From NCBI GenBank assembly GCA_964537505.1, contig CAZICK010000003.1, forward strand, positions 1 through 64,000: a stretch of 64,000 bases of DNA. Reading direction: 5' to 3'. This document shows positions 25,683 to 34,255 of this stretch, in pieces. Source of the DNA: DAINBT01 sp036732785. GTDB taxonomy: Bacteria; Planctomycetota; Phycisphaerae; Sedimentisphaerales; SM23-30. Made by a program: the position numbers and the translations under genes. A model generated the notes under the pieces. It saw nothing but the letters and a program-made list of their open reading frames with translations, did not search any database and had not been told where the DNA came from. Position 1 is the first letter of the stretch. The number at the start of each line of letters is the position of its first letter.

Positions 25683-26438
25683 ATGAACCTGAAACGATTA
25701 CAATCATTGCTGCCCTGGCTGGTGCTGGGTATTTATTGGCCGATGTTGTTTGTCGGGACGCACCTTCCCCATCCGCCACGTATAGACTTGTACGGCAGGG
25801 ACAAGACGCTGCATTTTGTCGCGTACTTTTTTTTGACCGTGTTGTTTTGGGTGGCCAGTTATGGTACGGATCGTCCGAGCCTGCGTAAAGGCAGGCTGTA
25901 TAAAGTTGTTGTTTTGTTTGCTCTTTACGGGGCGATGGATGAGATAACGCAGGGATTGGAATTTATAGGTCGGACATGTGATCCTTTTGACTGGGTGTTC
26001 GATATATGCGGGAGCCTGACAGCATTGCTGTTGTTGTTTTTGATCCGTCGCTGGCTGTATTGGTTGATACTTTACTGGGTGGGTTTGGCGGTGATTACTC
26101 ATTGGCCGGCTGATAAACCATTTGTTAAGTTGCCGGAGTTTTTGCAGCCGTTTAGGGCAGCATATATGATGACGGCGTATCTGGCGCTGACGCTCGCCTG
26201 GTGGCGTATGCTTTGTCCTCAGCGGCGGTTTATAATCAATAAAACCATACTGGTCTTGACGTTATTTGTGTTGGGTTTTTACGCATGTCTGGATGGATTT
26301 GTCAATATGTGGATGCGTGGTAGTTTTGATGTTAGTGATTTTCTCTCAGGGTTGGCGGGTATCGTTATTGGGATAGGATGCTCAGCGGCCCTGGCCCGGC
26401 ACAATGTCACAGTCGAGGCTTATGGCAATGGCGAATAA
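25683..26438 (+). CDS. VanZ-like family membrane protein
   Basis: 251 residues with seven or so hydrophobic segments. The N-terminal half carries the VanZ pattern: DKTLHFVAYFFLTVLFW, then YGAMDEITQGLEFIGRTCDPFDWVFDICGSLTALLLL. The C-terminal half adds further membrane helices, longer than minimal VanZ domains. VanZ itself gives low-level teicoplanin resistance, but most homologues have no known role. It lies 131 nt after the parA-like gene. Confidence 0.75.
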   Translation: MNLKRLQSLLPWLVLGIYWPMLFVGTHLPHPPRIDLYGRDKTLHFVAYFFLTVLFWVASYGTDRPSLRKGRLYKVVVLFALYGAMDEITQGLEFIGRTCDPFDWVFDICGSLTALLLLFLIRRWLYWLILYWVGLAVITHWPADKPFVKLPEFLQPFRAAYMMTAYLALTLAWWRMLCPQRRFIINKTILVLTLFVLGFYACLDGFVNMWMRGSFDVSDFLSGLAGIVIGIGCSAALARHNVTVEAYGNGE

Positions 26439-26499
26439 TCGCAACGCATAACAAACTAAGGTTAAGATAGCTGTTGGGACGTTATAGCATATAGCTTGA

Positions 26500-26633
26500 T
26501 GTTGCAGAAAAACAACATAACAAACCATACAAACTACCTCTGTTACCTACTCCTTAAACTCAACACAATCGGTATAATTCTAATGTTGTGTTTTTACAAC
26601 ACTTTTATAGGTCAATGTTGCGAAAAAACAACA
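26500..26633. promoter_or_regulatory. three TGTTG-N8-CAACA dyads (26500-26517, 26584-26601, 26616-26633)
   Basis: Three 18-bp sites have identical half-sites and identical 8-bp centres, with spacers CAGAAAAA, TGTTTTTA and CGAAAAAA. Their starts are 84 and 32 bp apart, 8 and about 3 helical turns, so all three face the same side of the helix. A possible promoter follows (TTGACT at 26641, weak -10 near 26664 or TATATT at 26670). The rest of 26439-26828 is non-coding. The next gene is the sensor kinase. These have the properties of binding sites for a dimeric regulator. Confidence 0.7.
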
Positions 26634-26828
26634 AATGCTCTTGACTTTTAGGCGGTAAAATTGTAATTGTATATTAGAGAGAAATATGTTTCTCATTTGT
26701 TATTGGGCAGAATCAAGCCACATGCAATAATGTTTGAACAGTTCGGCAGGAGAGAGAATTGAGATAGTTTTTCGTATCAACTTTTTTGGGAATTGATCCC
26801 CAACATTTAAGGTTTTTGTTATCGGATT

Positions 26829-27998
26829 ATGCAAACGGGAAAAGAGAAAAAACAAAACGATCAGGCCGTTGGTTTTTTGAAAGTCGCTTTTGACGGTTCG
26901 AAGACCCCGGAGCTTCGCTTTGGTTACATGGCGGGTCATCTTATCAATGTTATGCCTTTGGGTGTAGTGGCATTTGATACGGAGTTGACTATAACCGACA
27001 TTAATCCCAGTGCCAGGGGGATGTTGATCCCGGCGGAGAACATTGCCGATGCCCTGTCCTTTGGCAGTAACTTCGATCAGGAGCAGACGTGGCATCAGCG
27101 TTTACAGTTGGCTCTGGAGAGTTCGGATCCGTGCGTTTTCGAGAATATTGCTTATGCCAACGATGGTGTGAACCATATTTTGCATATTATCTGTACGCCG
27201 TTGACCGAGGAAGTAAGTAATCGGCATATCGGCGGTATTCTTTTGATAGAAGACGTAGCGGATAAAGTGATGATGGAAAACGATCTGGCGTCTGCGGAGC
27301 GTCTGGCGGCGATGGGGAAGCTTGCCGCCCGTGTGGCTCACGAATTGAACAATCCGCTGGACGGGATTTTGCGTTATATTAATCTTGCTCTGCGGGTGGC
27401 GGACAAAAACAACAGCGATCAAAGCGTGCGGTATCTTCAGGAGTCGCGTAAAGGTCTGCAGCGGATGGTGCAGATCATAGGTGAGCTGCTGGAATTTTCG
27501 CGAAGTACTTATTCGGCTTTTGAACAGACCGATCTCAACGATATTGTGGAAGACGCCCTCAAGGCGATGGAATCGCCGATTCTGGAGAAGAAGATTCAGG
27601 TGGAGCGGCAATACACTTCGGATTTGCCCCATATTCGCAGCGGTAATTTGTTTCAGGTTTTTTGCAATCTTATCAAGAACGCGGCGGACGCCATGGATCA
27701 GCGGGGCAAGCTGACCATCCGGACCGGTTGTGACGAGCACTATTTGCTGATCGAATTTGCCGATACCGGCTGCGGTTTCAGCGAGGAGACGCGCAAGAAG
27801 CTTTTTGAGCCGTTCTTTACTACCAAAGACGCCGGTAAAGGTACAGGGCTGGGCCTAGCTATTTGTAAAGATATTGTCGAACGTTATAACGGACATATTT
27901 GTGCCCAAGATCGGCCGGGTGGAGGGGCGGTTTTTACGGTAAGCATACCGCTGGGGTTTGCCACCAAGAATCAAATTAGGCGGTTACGGAGCGGATAG
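26829..27998 (+). CDS. soluble PAS-domain sensor histidine kinase (NtrB/AtoS-like)
   Basis: 389 residues with no membrane segment. A PAS domain (about 35-145: GHLINVMPLGVVAFDTELTITDINPSARGML) is followed by the dimerisation H-box LAARVAHELNNPLDGIL with His171. The ATP-binding domain has its N (NLIKNAADAM), G1 (DTGCGFS), F (FEPFFTTK) and G2 (GKGTGLGLAI) boxes complete. The response regulator starts 37 nt downstream, so the two form a cytosolic two-component pair. The ribosome binding site is weak. The signal is unknown. Confidence 0.9.
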   Translation: MQTGKEKKQNDQAVGFLKVAFDGSKTPELRFGYMAGHLINVMPLGVVAFDTELTITDINPSARGMLIPAENIADALSFGSNFDQEQTWHQRLQLALESSDPCVFENIAYANDGVNHILHIICTPLTEEVSNRHIGGILLIEDVADKVMMENDLASAERLAAMGKLAARVAHELNNPLDGILRYINLALRVADKNNSDQSVRYLQESRKGLQRMVQIIGELLEFSRSTYSAFEQTDLNDIVEDALKAMESPILEKKIQVERQYTSDLPHIRSGNLFQVFCNLIKNAADAMDQRGKLTIRTGCDEHYLLIEFADTGCGFSEETRKKLFEPFFTTKDAGKGTGLGLAICKDIVERYNGHICAQDRPGGGAVFTVSIPLGFATKNQIRRLRSG

Positions 27999-28035
27999 CT
28001 GTAGGTTTTTCGGACAGGAAAGGGAGACAGTAGAA

Positions 28036-29433
28036 ATGGCGGGAGAAAAACTATTAGTAGTCGATGACGATCAGATCATTCGTGAATCGTTATGCGAGTT
28101 TCTCAAGTTAGAAGGTTACCAGTGTCGTCAGGCAGGTGATTTCAAACAGGCCCTTGGGGAGCTGGAAAAACAGGACTACAATCTGGTTGTTACCGACGTC
28201 AATATGCCGGAGATGGACGGATTTGAATTGCTGCGGGTGATCCGCAAGCGTTATCCGGAAGTGGTCACGATTGTTATCACCGGCTACGGTACGATCGAAA
28301 GCGCGGTCGAGGCCATTAAGATGGGGGCATACGATTATCTGACCAAGCCGATCGTCGATGATGAAATCCGCATGATTGTCTCGCGAGCTTTGGAGCAGCA
28401 GGCGTTACTGCAGGAAAATCGCAATCTGCGCAATCTGCTGCGTGGGCAATACGGGCTGGATAATATTGTCGGTCAGGACTACAAGATGCTCAAGATATTC
28501 GAGCTGATCGAGGCCGTGGCCGACAGTAAAGCGACAGTGTTGATTACCGGTCAGAGCGGTACCGGCAAAAGTCTGATCGCCCGGTCGATCCACCATCGGT
28601 CCAACCGCATGGAAAAGCCGTTTGTTGAGGTGAGCTGCGGGGCATTGCCGGAGACACTGCTGGAAAGTGAGCTTTTCGGTCATGTCAAGGGTTCGTTTAC
28701 CGGAGCGGTAAGCGATAAAAATGGTAAGTTCCAGGCAGCGGACGGCGGGACGTTGTTTTTGGATGAGATCAACTCTGCTCCTGCCAGTCTGCAAGTGAAG
28801 CTTTTGCGGGTGCTGCAGGAGAAGCAGTTCGAGCGGGTGGGCAGTAACGAGACGCAGACAGTCGATGTTCGCGTTCTGCTGGCTACGAACGTAGATCTGC
28901 AAGAAGAGGTCAAGTCCGGGGGATTCCGTGAGGATTTGTTTTATCGGATCAACGTGGTGAATATCGAGATGCCGGCTTTGGCGGAGCGGGTCACCGACAT
29001 ACCATTGCTGGCAGGAAGGTTTCTGGAGGCGATGAGCCTCAAGCACGGCAAGGAAAAAACCAGCTTCGACAACGAAGCTTTGCGGGCACTGGAACACTAT
29101 AGTTGGCCGGGCAACGTGCGTGAACTGGAGAATGTGGTCGAACGTGCAGTGGTACTCTCCAAGCACAGCAATATCGAACTGAACGATCTGCCACAAAATA
29201 TCATCGACTATGTTAATAGAGAAGAAAGTGCTGTGGCGTTCAAATCGCTGAGCCTGCGCGAGGCCATGGAAGAACCGGAAAAAAAGATTATCGAGATGGC
29301 TTTGCGGCGTAACAACTGGAACCGCCAATTGGCCGCCGATATGCTGGAGATCAACCGTACTACACTTTATAAGAAGATGAAGCGTTATGACCTGGAGGTC
29401 GATCCGCTTGTTCGGTCAGTGAGCCATAAATAG
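28036..29433 (+). CDS. sigma-54-dependent response regulator (NtrC family)
   Basis: 466 residues from the ATG at 28036, with GGGAG upstream. The receiver domain has the phospho-acceptor Asp54 in VVTDVNMPEMDG. The AAA+ domain has Walker A GQSGTGKS, the sigma-54 contact loop GSFTGA (Ser for the usual Ala of GAFTGA), Walker B GGTLFLDEI and an R-finger region. The C-terminal Fis-type helix-turn-helix is NNWNRQLAADMLEINRTTLYKKMKRY. It should activate RNA polymerase-sigma54 from distant dyad sites. The three dyads before its operon are candidates but unproven. Its stop codon directly abuts the stop of the convergent radical SAM gene. Confidence 0.92.
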   Translation: MAGEKLLVVDDDQIIRESLCEFLKLEGYQCRQAGDFKQALGELEKQDYNLVVTDVNMPEMDGFELLRVIRKRYPEVVTIVITGYGTIESAVEAIKMGAYDYLTKPIVDDEIRMIVSRALEQQALLQENRNLRNLLRGQYGLDNIVGQDYKMLKIFELIEAVADSKATVLITGQSGTGKSLIARSIHHRSNRMEKPFVEVSCGALPETLLESELFGHVKGSFTGAVSDKNGKFQAADGGTLFLDEINSAPASLQVKLLRVLQEKQFERVGSNETQTVDVRVLLATNVDLQEEVKSGGFREDLFYRINVVNIEMPALAERVTDIPLLAGRFLEAMSLKHGKEKTSFDNEALRALEHYSWPGNVRELENVVERAVVLSKHSNIELNDLPQNIIDYVNREESAVAFKSLSLREAMEEPEKKIIEMALRRNNWNRQLAADMLEINRTTLYKKMKRYDLEVDPLVRSVSHK

Positions 29434-30423
29434 CTAACTGGGTATAAGAACGGCGGCCGGACGCTTTTTCGGAGGAGGTGTAAGTTTGTTCCAGATCGCC
29501 TGTCCAAGCGATCTGGCCAGTCCCGCCGGTCCCAGGGCCTGTTCGCATCGCGAGCAAAGAAAGCTGCGTGGTGCAGGCTTACCGCTATAAAGCAACTCTA
29601 TCGCCTCCTTGCGCGGCGGTGAGTTCCAGACGGTTGATATACCATCTTTGCCAACGTCGCCCCATATCAGTTCGCGGCCCATATCCTGACAGCACATTAC
29701 GGCCCGGCCGTCAAACAGGATCACCATTTCCACCAGGGGATGATGGCATTGGCAGCCGTAAAGGCGAACAGTATTTCTGGAGTTTTTTTTCGAGTTTTTT
29801 GGCCGCAATCTCCCCACGGCTCCGCAGCGGCTGATCGGAGGGAGATACTCTAGTTGTACGTGTTTGTCCCTCCAGAACTCGAGCCATCGCTGGGGTTCGC
29901 CGGTTGGCCAATTGTCGTCCACGCCGCGAATGAGGATGTTTTCCGGATTGTAGTGTTCGATCAGGTAAAGCACGTGTTTTAGCGAGGTTTGGTAGTCCAG
30001 GCCGAGGATTCGCTGGTAAACTTCCGGGGTTATTCCGTGAAAACTGATGTGGATTTTTCCGTTAAAGCCGGTTTTCAGCAGGGCATCGATCTTTTGCGGG
30101 GTCATAACCGAGGCGTTGGTGTTCAGATATATGTCTATTTGGCGATCCAAAGCAAAACTGACATAACGGTCCAGATCGTCAGTCAGGAAAGGTTCGCCCA
30201 TATAACAGTAGGTTAATATCGGACGAAAACCATGCTCCCGACCGAGTGCGGTGAACTCTTCCACAATAGACTGGTACAAAGGCCAGGGCATCCGGCCCTG
30301 ACTGTGCCGCTTTGAATAACGAGGATAAGGACATATAGTACAGCGAGCATTGCAGTATGAATGGATGTCGATGATGAGTTTTATGGGGAAGCTGCGGACA
30401 CGATGTAAAAATGGATTTATCAT
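29434..30423 (-). CDS. radical SAM protein with SPASM-like C-terminal cysteine cluster
   Basis: The N-terminal CNARCTICPYPRY is the CxxxCxxC motif that binds the 4Fe-4S cluster for S-adenosylmethionine cleavage. It is followed by the GEPFLTDD glycine-rich region. The C-terminal part has CQCHHPLVEMVILFDGRAVMCCQDMG and FLCSRCEQAL, as in SPASM domains that hold auxiliary clusters. The substrate is not identifiable; relatives modify peptides, lipids or nucleosides. It is the last gene of a minus-strand unit with a CDP-alcohol transferase, a HAD phosphatase and a sugar epimerase, 71 nt downstream of the transferase. Confidence 0.8.
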   Translation of the reverse strand: MINPFLHRVRSFPIKLIIDIHSYCNARCTICPYPRYSKRHSQGRMPWPLYQSIVEEFTALGREHGFRPILTYCYMGEPFLTDDLDRYVSFALDRQIDIYLNTNASVMTPQKIDALLKTGFNGKIHISFHGITPEVYQRILGLDYQTSLKHVLYLIEHYNPENILIRGVDDNWPTGEPQRWLEFWRDKHVQLEYLPPISRCGAVGRLRPKNSKKNSRNTVRLYGCQCHHPLVEMVILFDGRAVMCCQDMGRELIWGDVGKDGISTVWNSPPRKEAIELLYSGKPAPRSFLCSRCEQALGPAGLARSLGQAIWNKLTPPPKKRPAAVLIPS

Positions 30424-30494
30424 GCTCTTTTCATCGGCAATTGACGGTTGTTAACCTGAGCGATTATGGTTATTGGTTTGTGTGGGCGGGTGGT

Positions 30495-31142
30495 TTATTC
30501 TGGTTCGCCCGGTCCGTTCGGCGGCCGCAGTTCTTTTTTGAGCCAGGGCCAGTAGTAAGTGGTATATACCCATATAGATACCAGATTGATTATCATACTG
30601 GCAATTTCCACGGTATAGATGATGATCGGATGGAGTTGCAGCCACCAGTGTTGGGGCGCCTGGAGATAATAATAGATTGTGCAGATTGCCGGGAATGAGA
30701 TGACGGTGCGTGCCTTGCCGGACCAGTTGGCCTTGGCATCGACGTTGTACAAGGCTCCGATCGACCGCAAAAAAGATACCCATTGGTCGCGCATAAGGAA
30801 AAGGATCGCCAGGCCAAGTAGCAGTCCGGCATGCTTATACTGTCCGGCAAGGCCCGCCAGGTAAACCAAAGTGGGGAAAGTGGTCAGGTAAAAAACCTTG
30901 TCGGTCAGAGGGTCCATGTAGGCTCCCATGCGGGTGACCACCTGAAACCGGCGGGCAAAATAACCATCGAACAGATCGGTCACGGCTGAGAGGATCATCG
31001 CTGTGAAAGCGATCGTAAACCATAACTGACTCAACGGTTTGTCGGCAAACAAATTCACCGCCAGAAACACGAGGATCAGCGGTATCCGTCCACAGGTAAG
31101 CAGTTGCACAAAATAGAACTTGTTTTTGTATGAGTTGCTCAT
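30495..31142 (-). CDS. CDP-alcohol phosphatidyltransferase family membrane protein
   Basis: Predicted to join a CDP-activated lipid to an alcohol (phospholipid head-group synthesis). The diagnostic D-G-x2-A-R-x8-G-x3-D-x3-D motif is complete: DGYFARRFQVVTRMGAYMDP then LTD, in a protein with about six membrane segments. The 215 residues fit the family. The start overlaps the end of the HAD gene by one base, so translation is coupled. Whether the product is phosphatidylglycerol-phosphate, an inositol lipid or another head group cannot be told from sequence. Confidence 0.85.
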   Translation of the reverse strand: MSNSYKNKFYFVQLLTCGRIPLILVFLAVNLFADKPLSQLWFTIAFTAMILSAVTDLFDGYFARRFQVVTRMGAYMDPLTDKVFYLTTFPTLVYLAGLAGQYKHAGLLLGLAILFLMRDQWVSFLRSIGALYNVDAKANWSGKARTVISFPAICTIYYYLQAPQHWWLQLHPIIIYTVEIASMIINLVSIWVYTTYYWPWLKKELRPPNGPGEPE

Positions 31143-31963
31143 CAGAGCTGTTCTCCGAGCGCCCGGGCCTGCAGAATCAGATCGGCAACCTGTCGAAAAC
31201 CCGCTCCGCAGGATTTGGTAGTGATAAATCTCGGGTGATGCTGCATCATCGCCAGGAAAGGTTCGACATTAGCCATTCCGAACGATAACCGAAAGAACTC
31301 GAACATCGGTTCATCATTGGGTGAATCGCCGCAGTAAACAAACTGCTGACTTTCTCTGTCCAGTTCGAGGCCTAAAAGCTCGCGTACACATAATTTTGTG
31401 GTGGAGAGTTTGTCGAAATCGCCATACCAGCCGTTGACATGGATCGAGGAAATCCGGGCGTGAGCACCGGCTTGTTCGAACAGTTCTTTGATGCGCAAAA
31501 CGTGTTCTCGCGGCAGTGGTTTGACGTCTTCGCAGAAGTCTATAGCCAGATCATATTCCCGATAAGGCTGGTCTGAGGCAATGTCGCTGCCGGGTACCTG
31601 CTGCAAAATTGTTTTGCGTAGTGACTGCAGTTTTTTGCGGAAAGCGGTCCTTTCGGCCTGACTGTAGAGAAAACGGCGTTGCAGTTTTCCCCCGTCATGG
31701 TGGAAATAAAACCCTCCGTTTTCGCCGACCACGGCATCCACCGGCCAGAAACGCCCGATATGGTCGCACCATCCAGCCGGCCGACCGGTGACGACTATAA
31801 TACGTATGCCGGCATCATGAAGTCGCCACAGGGCGTCAAATGCCTCGGCAGTGATCCTGCCGGAGGTCGAGAAGGTATCGTCAATGTCTGTCAAAAGGAT
31901 TTTGACGTTTGCCAGGCATTTAGGATCCAACTGATCGATTGTTTTCAATTTCACCGTAGTCAT
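31142..31963 (-). CDS. HAD-superfamily (Cof/IIB-type) phosphatase
   Basis: 273 residues. Motif I is LLTDIDDTFS with the nucleophile and acid/base Asps. Motif II lies in IIVVTGRPAGW, a capping domain follows, and motif IV is YCGDSPNDEPMFEF. This is the pattern of subclass IIB hydrolases that act on sugar phosphates. The downstream neighbour is a CDP-alcohol transferase and the upstream one a sugar-nucleotide epimerase, so it may dephosphorylate a lipid head-group precursor such as a polyol or sugar phosphate. That role is inference from context. Confidence 0.82.
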   Translation of the reverse strand: MTTVKLKTIDQLDPKCLANVKILLTDIDDTFSTSGRITAEAFDALWRLHDAGIRIIVVTGRPAGWCDHIGRFWPVDAVVGENGGFYFHHDGGKLQRRFLYSQAERTAFRKKLQSLRKTILQQVPGSDIASDQPYREYDLAIDFCEDVKPLPREHVLRIKELFEQAGAHARISSIHVNGWYGDFDKLSTTKLCVRELLGLELDRESQQFVYCGDSPNDEPMFEFFRLSFGMANVEPFLAMMQHHPRFITTKSCGAGFRQVADLILQARALGEQL

Positions 31964-31967
31964 AGTT

Positions 31968-32924
31968 TTATCTTTTGTCGTCGATAATCAGTTTTAGTGT
32001 CTGCTGCAGGTTGGTTTTAGGCTCGAATCCGGTCAGTTTTTTTATCCGGTCCAGCGAGGGTATCCGCCGCATCATGTCGTCGAAAGGTCGGCCGTAAGCC
32101 TGTTGATAGGGGATGTATCGTTTTTCGCTGGCACTGCCGGTCAGTTCGATTATTTTGTCTGCCAGGGCCTCGATAGTGGTTTCTTCGGTCGAGCCGATGT
32201 TGTACACACTGCCAGGCGATTCGGGACAATCAATCAGGCCCATCAGCCCGTCGATCACGTCCTGTACGTAACAAAAACATCGCGATTGTTTACCCGTACC
32301 GTAGATTACGACAGGGTCATTTTTCAGTGCTTGGTCCACAAATCGCGGTATCACCATTCCGTACTGTCCGGTCTGACGCGGCCCTACTGTATTGAAAAGA
32401 CGAACCACTATGACCGGCAGTTCATATTGCTGATGGTAAGCTAACGCCAGGAACTCATCGATCGCCTTACTGCACGCGTAAGACCAGCGGCTGAACCTGG
32501 TACTGCCCAGGACCGTATCATCGTCTTCCCGAAACGGCACATTTTCACTTTTGCCGTACACCTCACTGGTCGAGGCCAGCAGTACTTTTTTGTGGAACTT
32601 GTTAGCCATCTCCAGCACGACTTCGGTGCCGTGGATGTTGGTCTCGATCGTTCTGACCGGCTGATCGACGATAAGCTGGACGCCGACCGCCGCGGCCAGA
32701 TGAAATATGACATCACACTGCCGGGTCAGGCGGTACATCGTTTCGGGGTTCCGCACATTGTCCTGAACGAATTGGAACTGCCGATGGTCATATACTGTTT
32801 CGATATTCTTGAGACTGCCTGTACTCAGATCGTCGATTACGACCACTTCATGACCGGTCTGCAAAAGCCGTTGGGTCAGATGCGATCCGATGAACCCGGC
32901 GCCTCCTGTAACTAATGCCTTCAC
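31968..32924 (-). CDS. NAD-dependent nucleotide-sugar epimerase/dehydratase (extended SDR)
   Basis: 318 residues with the Rossmann motif VTGGAGFIGSHLTQRLL, the Ser/Tyr/Lys catalytic triad (ASTSEVYG and YACSKAIDEF) and the sugar-binding RLFNTVGPRQTGQYGMVIPRFV. It resembles UDP-glucose 4-epimerases and UDP-glucuronate decarboxylases; the substrate is not decided. It is the first gene of the minus-strand unit that continues with the HAD phosphatase 4 nt later. A near-perfect palindrome lies 16 nt before its start. Confidence 0.85.
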   Translation of the reverse strand: MKALVTGGAGFIGSHLTQRLLQTGHEVVVIDDLSTGSLKNIETVYDHRQFQFVQDNVRNPETMYRLTRQCDVIFHLAAAVGVQLIVDQPVRTIETNIHGTEVVLEMANKFHKKVLLASTSEVYGKSENVPFREDDDTVLGSTRFSRWSYACSKAIDEFLALAYHQQYELPVIVVRLFNTVGPRQTGQYGMVIPRFVDQALKNDPVVIYGTGKQSRCFCYVQDVIDGLMGLIDCPESPGSVYNIGSTEETTIEALADKIIELTGSASEKRYIPYQQAYGRPFDDMMRRIPSLDRIKKLTGFEPKTNLQQTLKLIIDDKR

Positions 32925-32939
32925 TTGCTTTTTCCGTTC

Positions 32940-32958
32940 TTATACCCATTGGGTATAA
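32940..32958. promoter_or_regulatory. 19-bp palindrome (ATACCC-N3-GGGTAT dyad, site 2)
   Basis: Two perfect 9-bp arms, TTATACCCA and TGGGTATAA, around a single T, between the conserved intergenic repeat and the epimerase start. It shares the ATACCC-N3-GGGTAT core with 4868-4882. The position suggests an operator for the epimerase operon. Confidence 0.45.
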
Positions 32959-32979
32959 CTTACACTTTCTCATCTCAAT

Positions 32980-33030
32980 GAGTTAACATAATACCATCGG
33001 TCGATCGGAAGCTGGTAACTTGTCGAGTCA
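32980..33030. repeat. intergenic repeat, copy X
   Basis: GAGTTAACATAATACCATC (32980-32998) matches 48332-48350 at 17 of 19 positions. A second, weaker block (AAGCTGGTAACTTG) corresponds to AAACCGGCAAGTTG in the other copy. Both copies are in intergenic DNA. The role is unknown. Confidence 0.5.
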
Positions 33031-33106
33031 CATTATAGCGTTTCGCCGGATGGGGGCAAGGGAAAGAATTTTCACCTCTGCAATCCCGCTCAACTGTGTA
33101 TATCAG

Positions 33107-34255
33107 TCATAAAGGCGAAAGCTCCAATAATCGCTCAACAACATGTGGAATGTGCTTTAGCGTATAATCAATGTCATCGTCGGTGTTATACCTGCTGAGA
33201 CTAAAGCGGATAGAGCCATGGACCGAGGTAAACGGAATCCCCATTGCGCGTAACACGTGAGACGGTTCCAATGAGCCGGATGTACAGGCTGAGCCGGACG
33301 AAGCGGCTATTCCGAGGTCGTCGAGCATCAGAAGAATGGATTCGCCTTCGATCTTCCCAAAACCGACATTAACCGTATTCGGCAGCCGAGGCTGTCCACC
33401 CCCGGCAATGGCTGCCTCCGGGCATGTTTTTAGGATGCCGGCCTCCAGCCGATCGCGCAGTGCCTTGACTCGCACCATTTCTTTTTTCATGTGGATTTTC
33501 GACAGTTCGCAGGCTTTTCCCAATCCGACGATATACGGTACATTTTCAGTCCCGGCCCGTTTGCCGTTTTCCTGATGACCGCCCAGTATTAGTGGATTCA
33601 CCCTCGTGCCTTTTCGGATATACAGTGCCCCAATTCCCTTTGTGGCATGAATTTTGTGGCCCGACAGCGAAAGGATGTCTATCGGCGTTTTCCTGACGTC
33701 TATCGGCAGCTTGCCGACAATTTGCACTGCATCGGTGTGTATGATACAGCCTGTCTGCTTCACGAGTTTCGTTATTTCATCAATTGGGAAGATTACCCCG
33801 GTCTCGTTGTTCGCCCACATAATCGAGACGATCGCGGTATCTGCAGTGAGACTGTCTTTTAGCTGGTCGATGTCGAGCCGTCCCTGAGAATCAACCTGCA
33901 ATTCAGTGAGTGTGCAGCTATGGTTTCGCAAATGCCGACACACGGCAAGCACCGCAGGATGTTCGACCCGAGTCGTAATGATATGTGGATGTCCGCCGTG
34001 TGCTTCGACCGCACCTCTAATGGCCATATTGTCGCTTTCCGTACCGCAACTGGTGAAAATGATTTCCGATGGATCAGCGCCTATCAATGATGCCACCTGT
34101 TCGCGTGCTCGTTCAACGTGTTTCTTAACCTGACCTCCGAACGTGTGCATACTAGAAGGATTACCCCAAAGATTCTCAAAAAAGGGAACCATTGTCTCAA
34201 TAACCTCAGGAGCTACCTGTGTGGTGGCGTTATTGTCGAGATACACATTCCTCAC
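33107..34255 (-). CDS. nifS: cysteine desulfurase NifS/IscS type
   Basis: PLP enzyme that takes sulfur from cysteine for Fe-S cluster assembly. The 382 residues start at GTG. The PLP lysine is in SLSGHKIHATKGIGALYIRKG and the catalytic cysteine in ASSGSACTSGSLEPSHVL. The N-terminal MRNVYLDNNATTQVAPEV is typical. It overlaps the end of nifU by 4 nt (GTGA). It is the last gene of the regulator-nadA-nifU-nifS operon. Confidence 0.95.
   Translation of the reverse strand: MRNVYLDNNATTQVAPEVIETMVPFFENLWGNPSSMHTFGGQVKKHVERAREQVASLIGADPSEIIFTSCGTESDNMAIRGAVEAHGGHPHIITTRVEHPAVLAVCRHLRNHSCTLTELQVDSQGRLDIDQLKDSLTADTAIVSIMWANNETGVIFPIDEITKLVKQTGCIIHTDAVQIVGKLPIDVRKTPIDILSLSGHKIHATKGIGALYIRKGTRVNPLILGGHQENGKRAGTENVPYIVGLGKACELSKIHMKKEMVRVKALRDRLEAGILKTCPEAAIAGGGQPRLPNTVNVGFGKIEGESILLMLDDLGIAASSGSACTSGSLEPSHVLRAMGIPFTSVHGSIRFSLSRYNTDDDIDYTLKHIPHVVERLLELSPL

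Noticed and set aside
25538..25888. 116-codon frame between parA and the VanZ-like gene
   Set aside because: It overlaps the clearly recognisable VanZ-like frame in another phase and has no family features.
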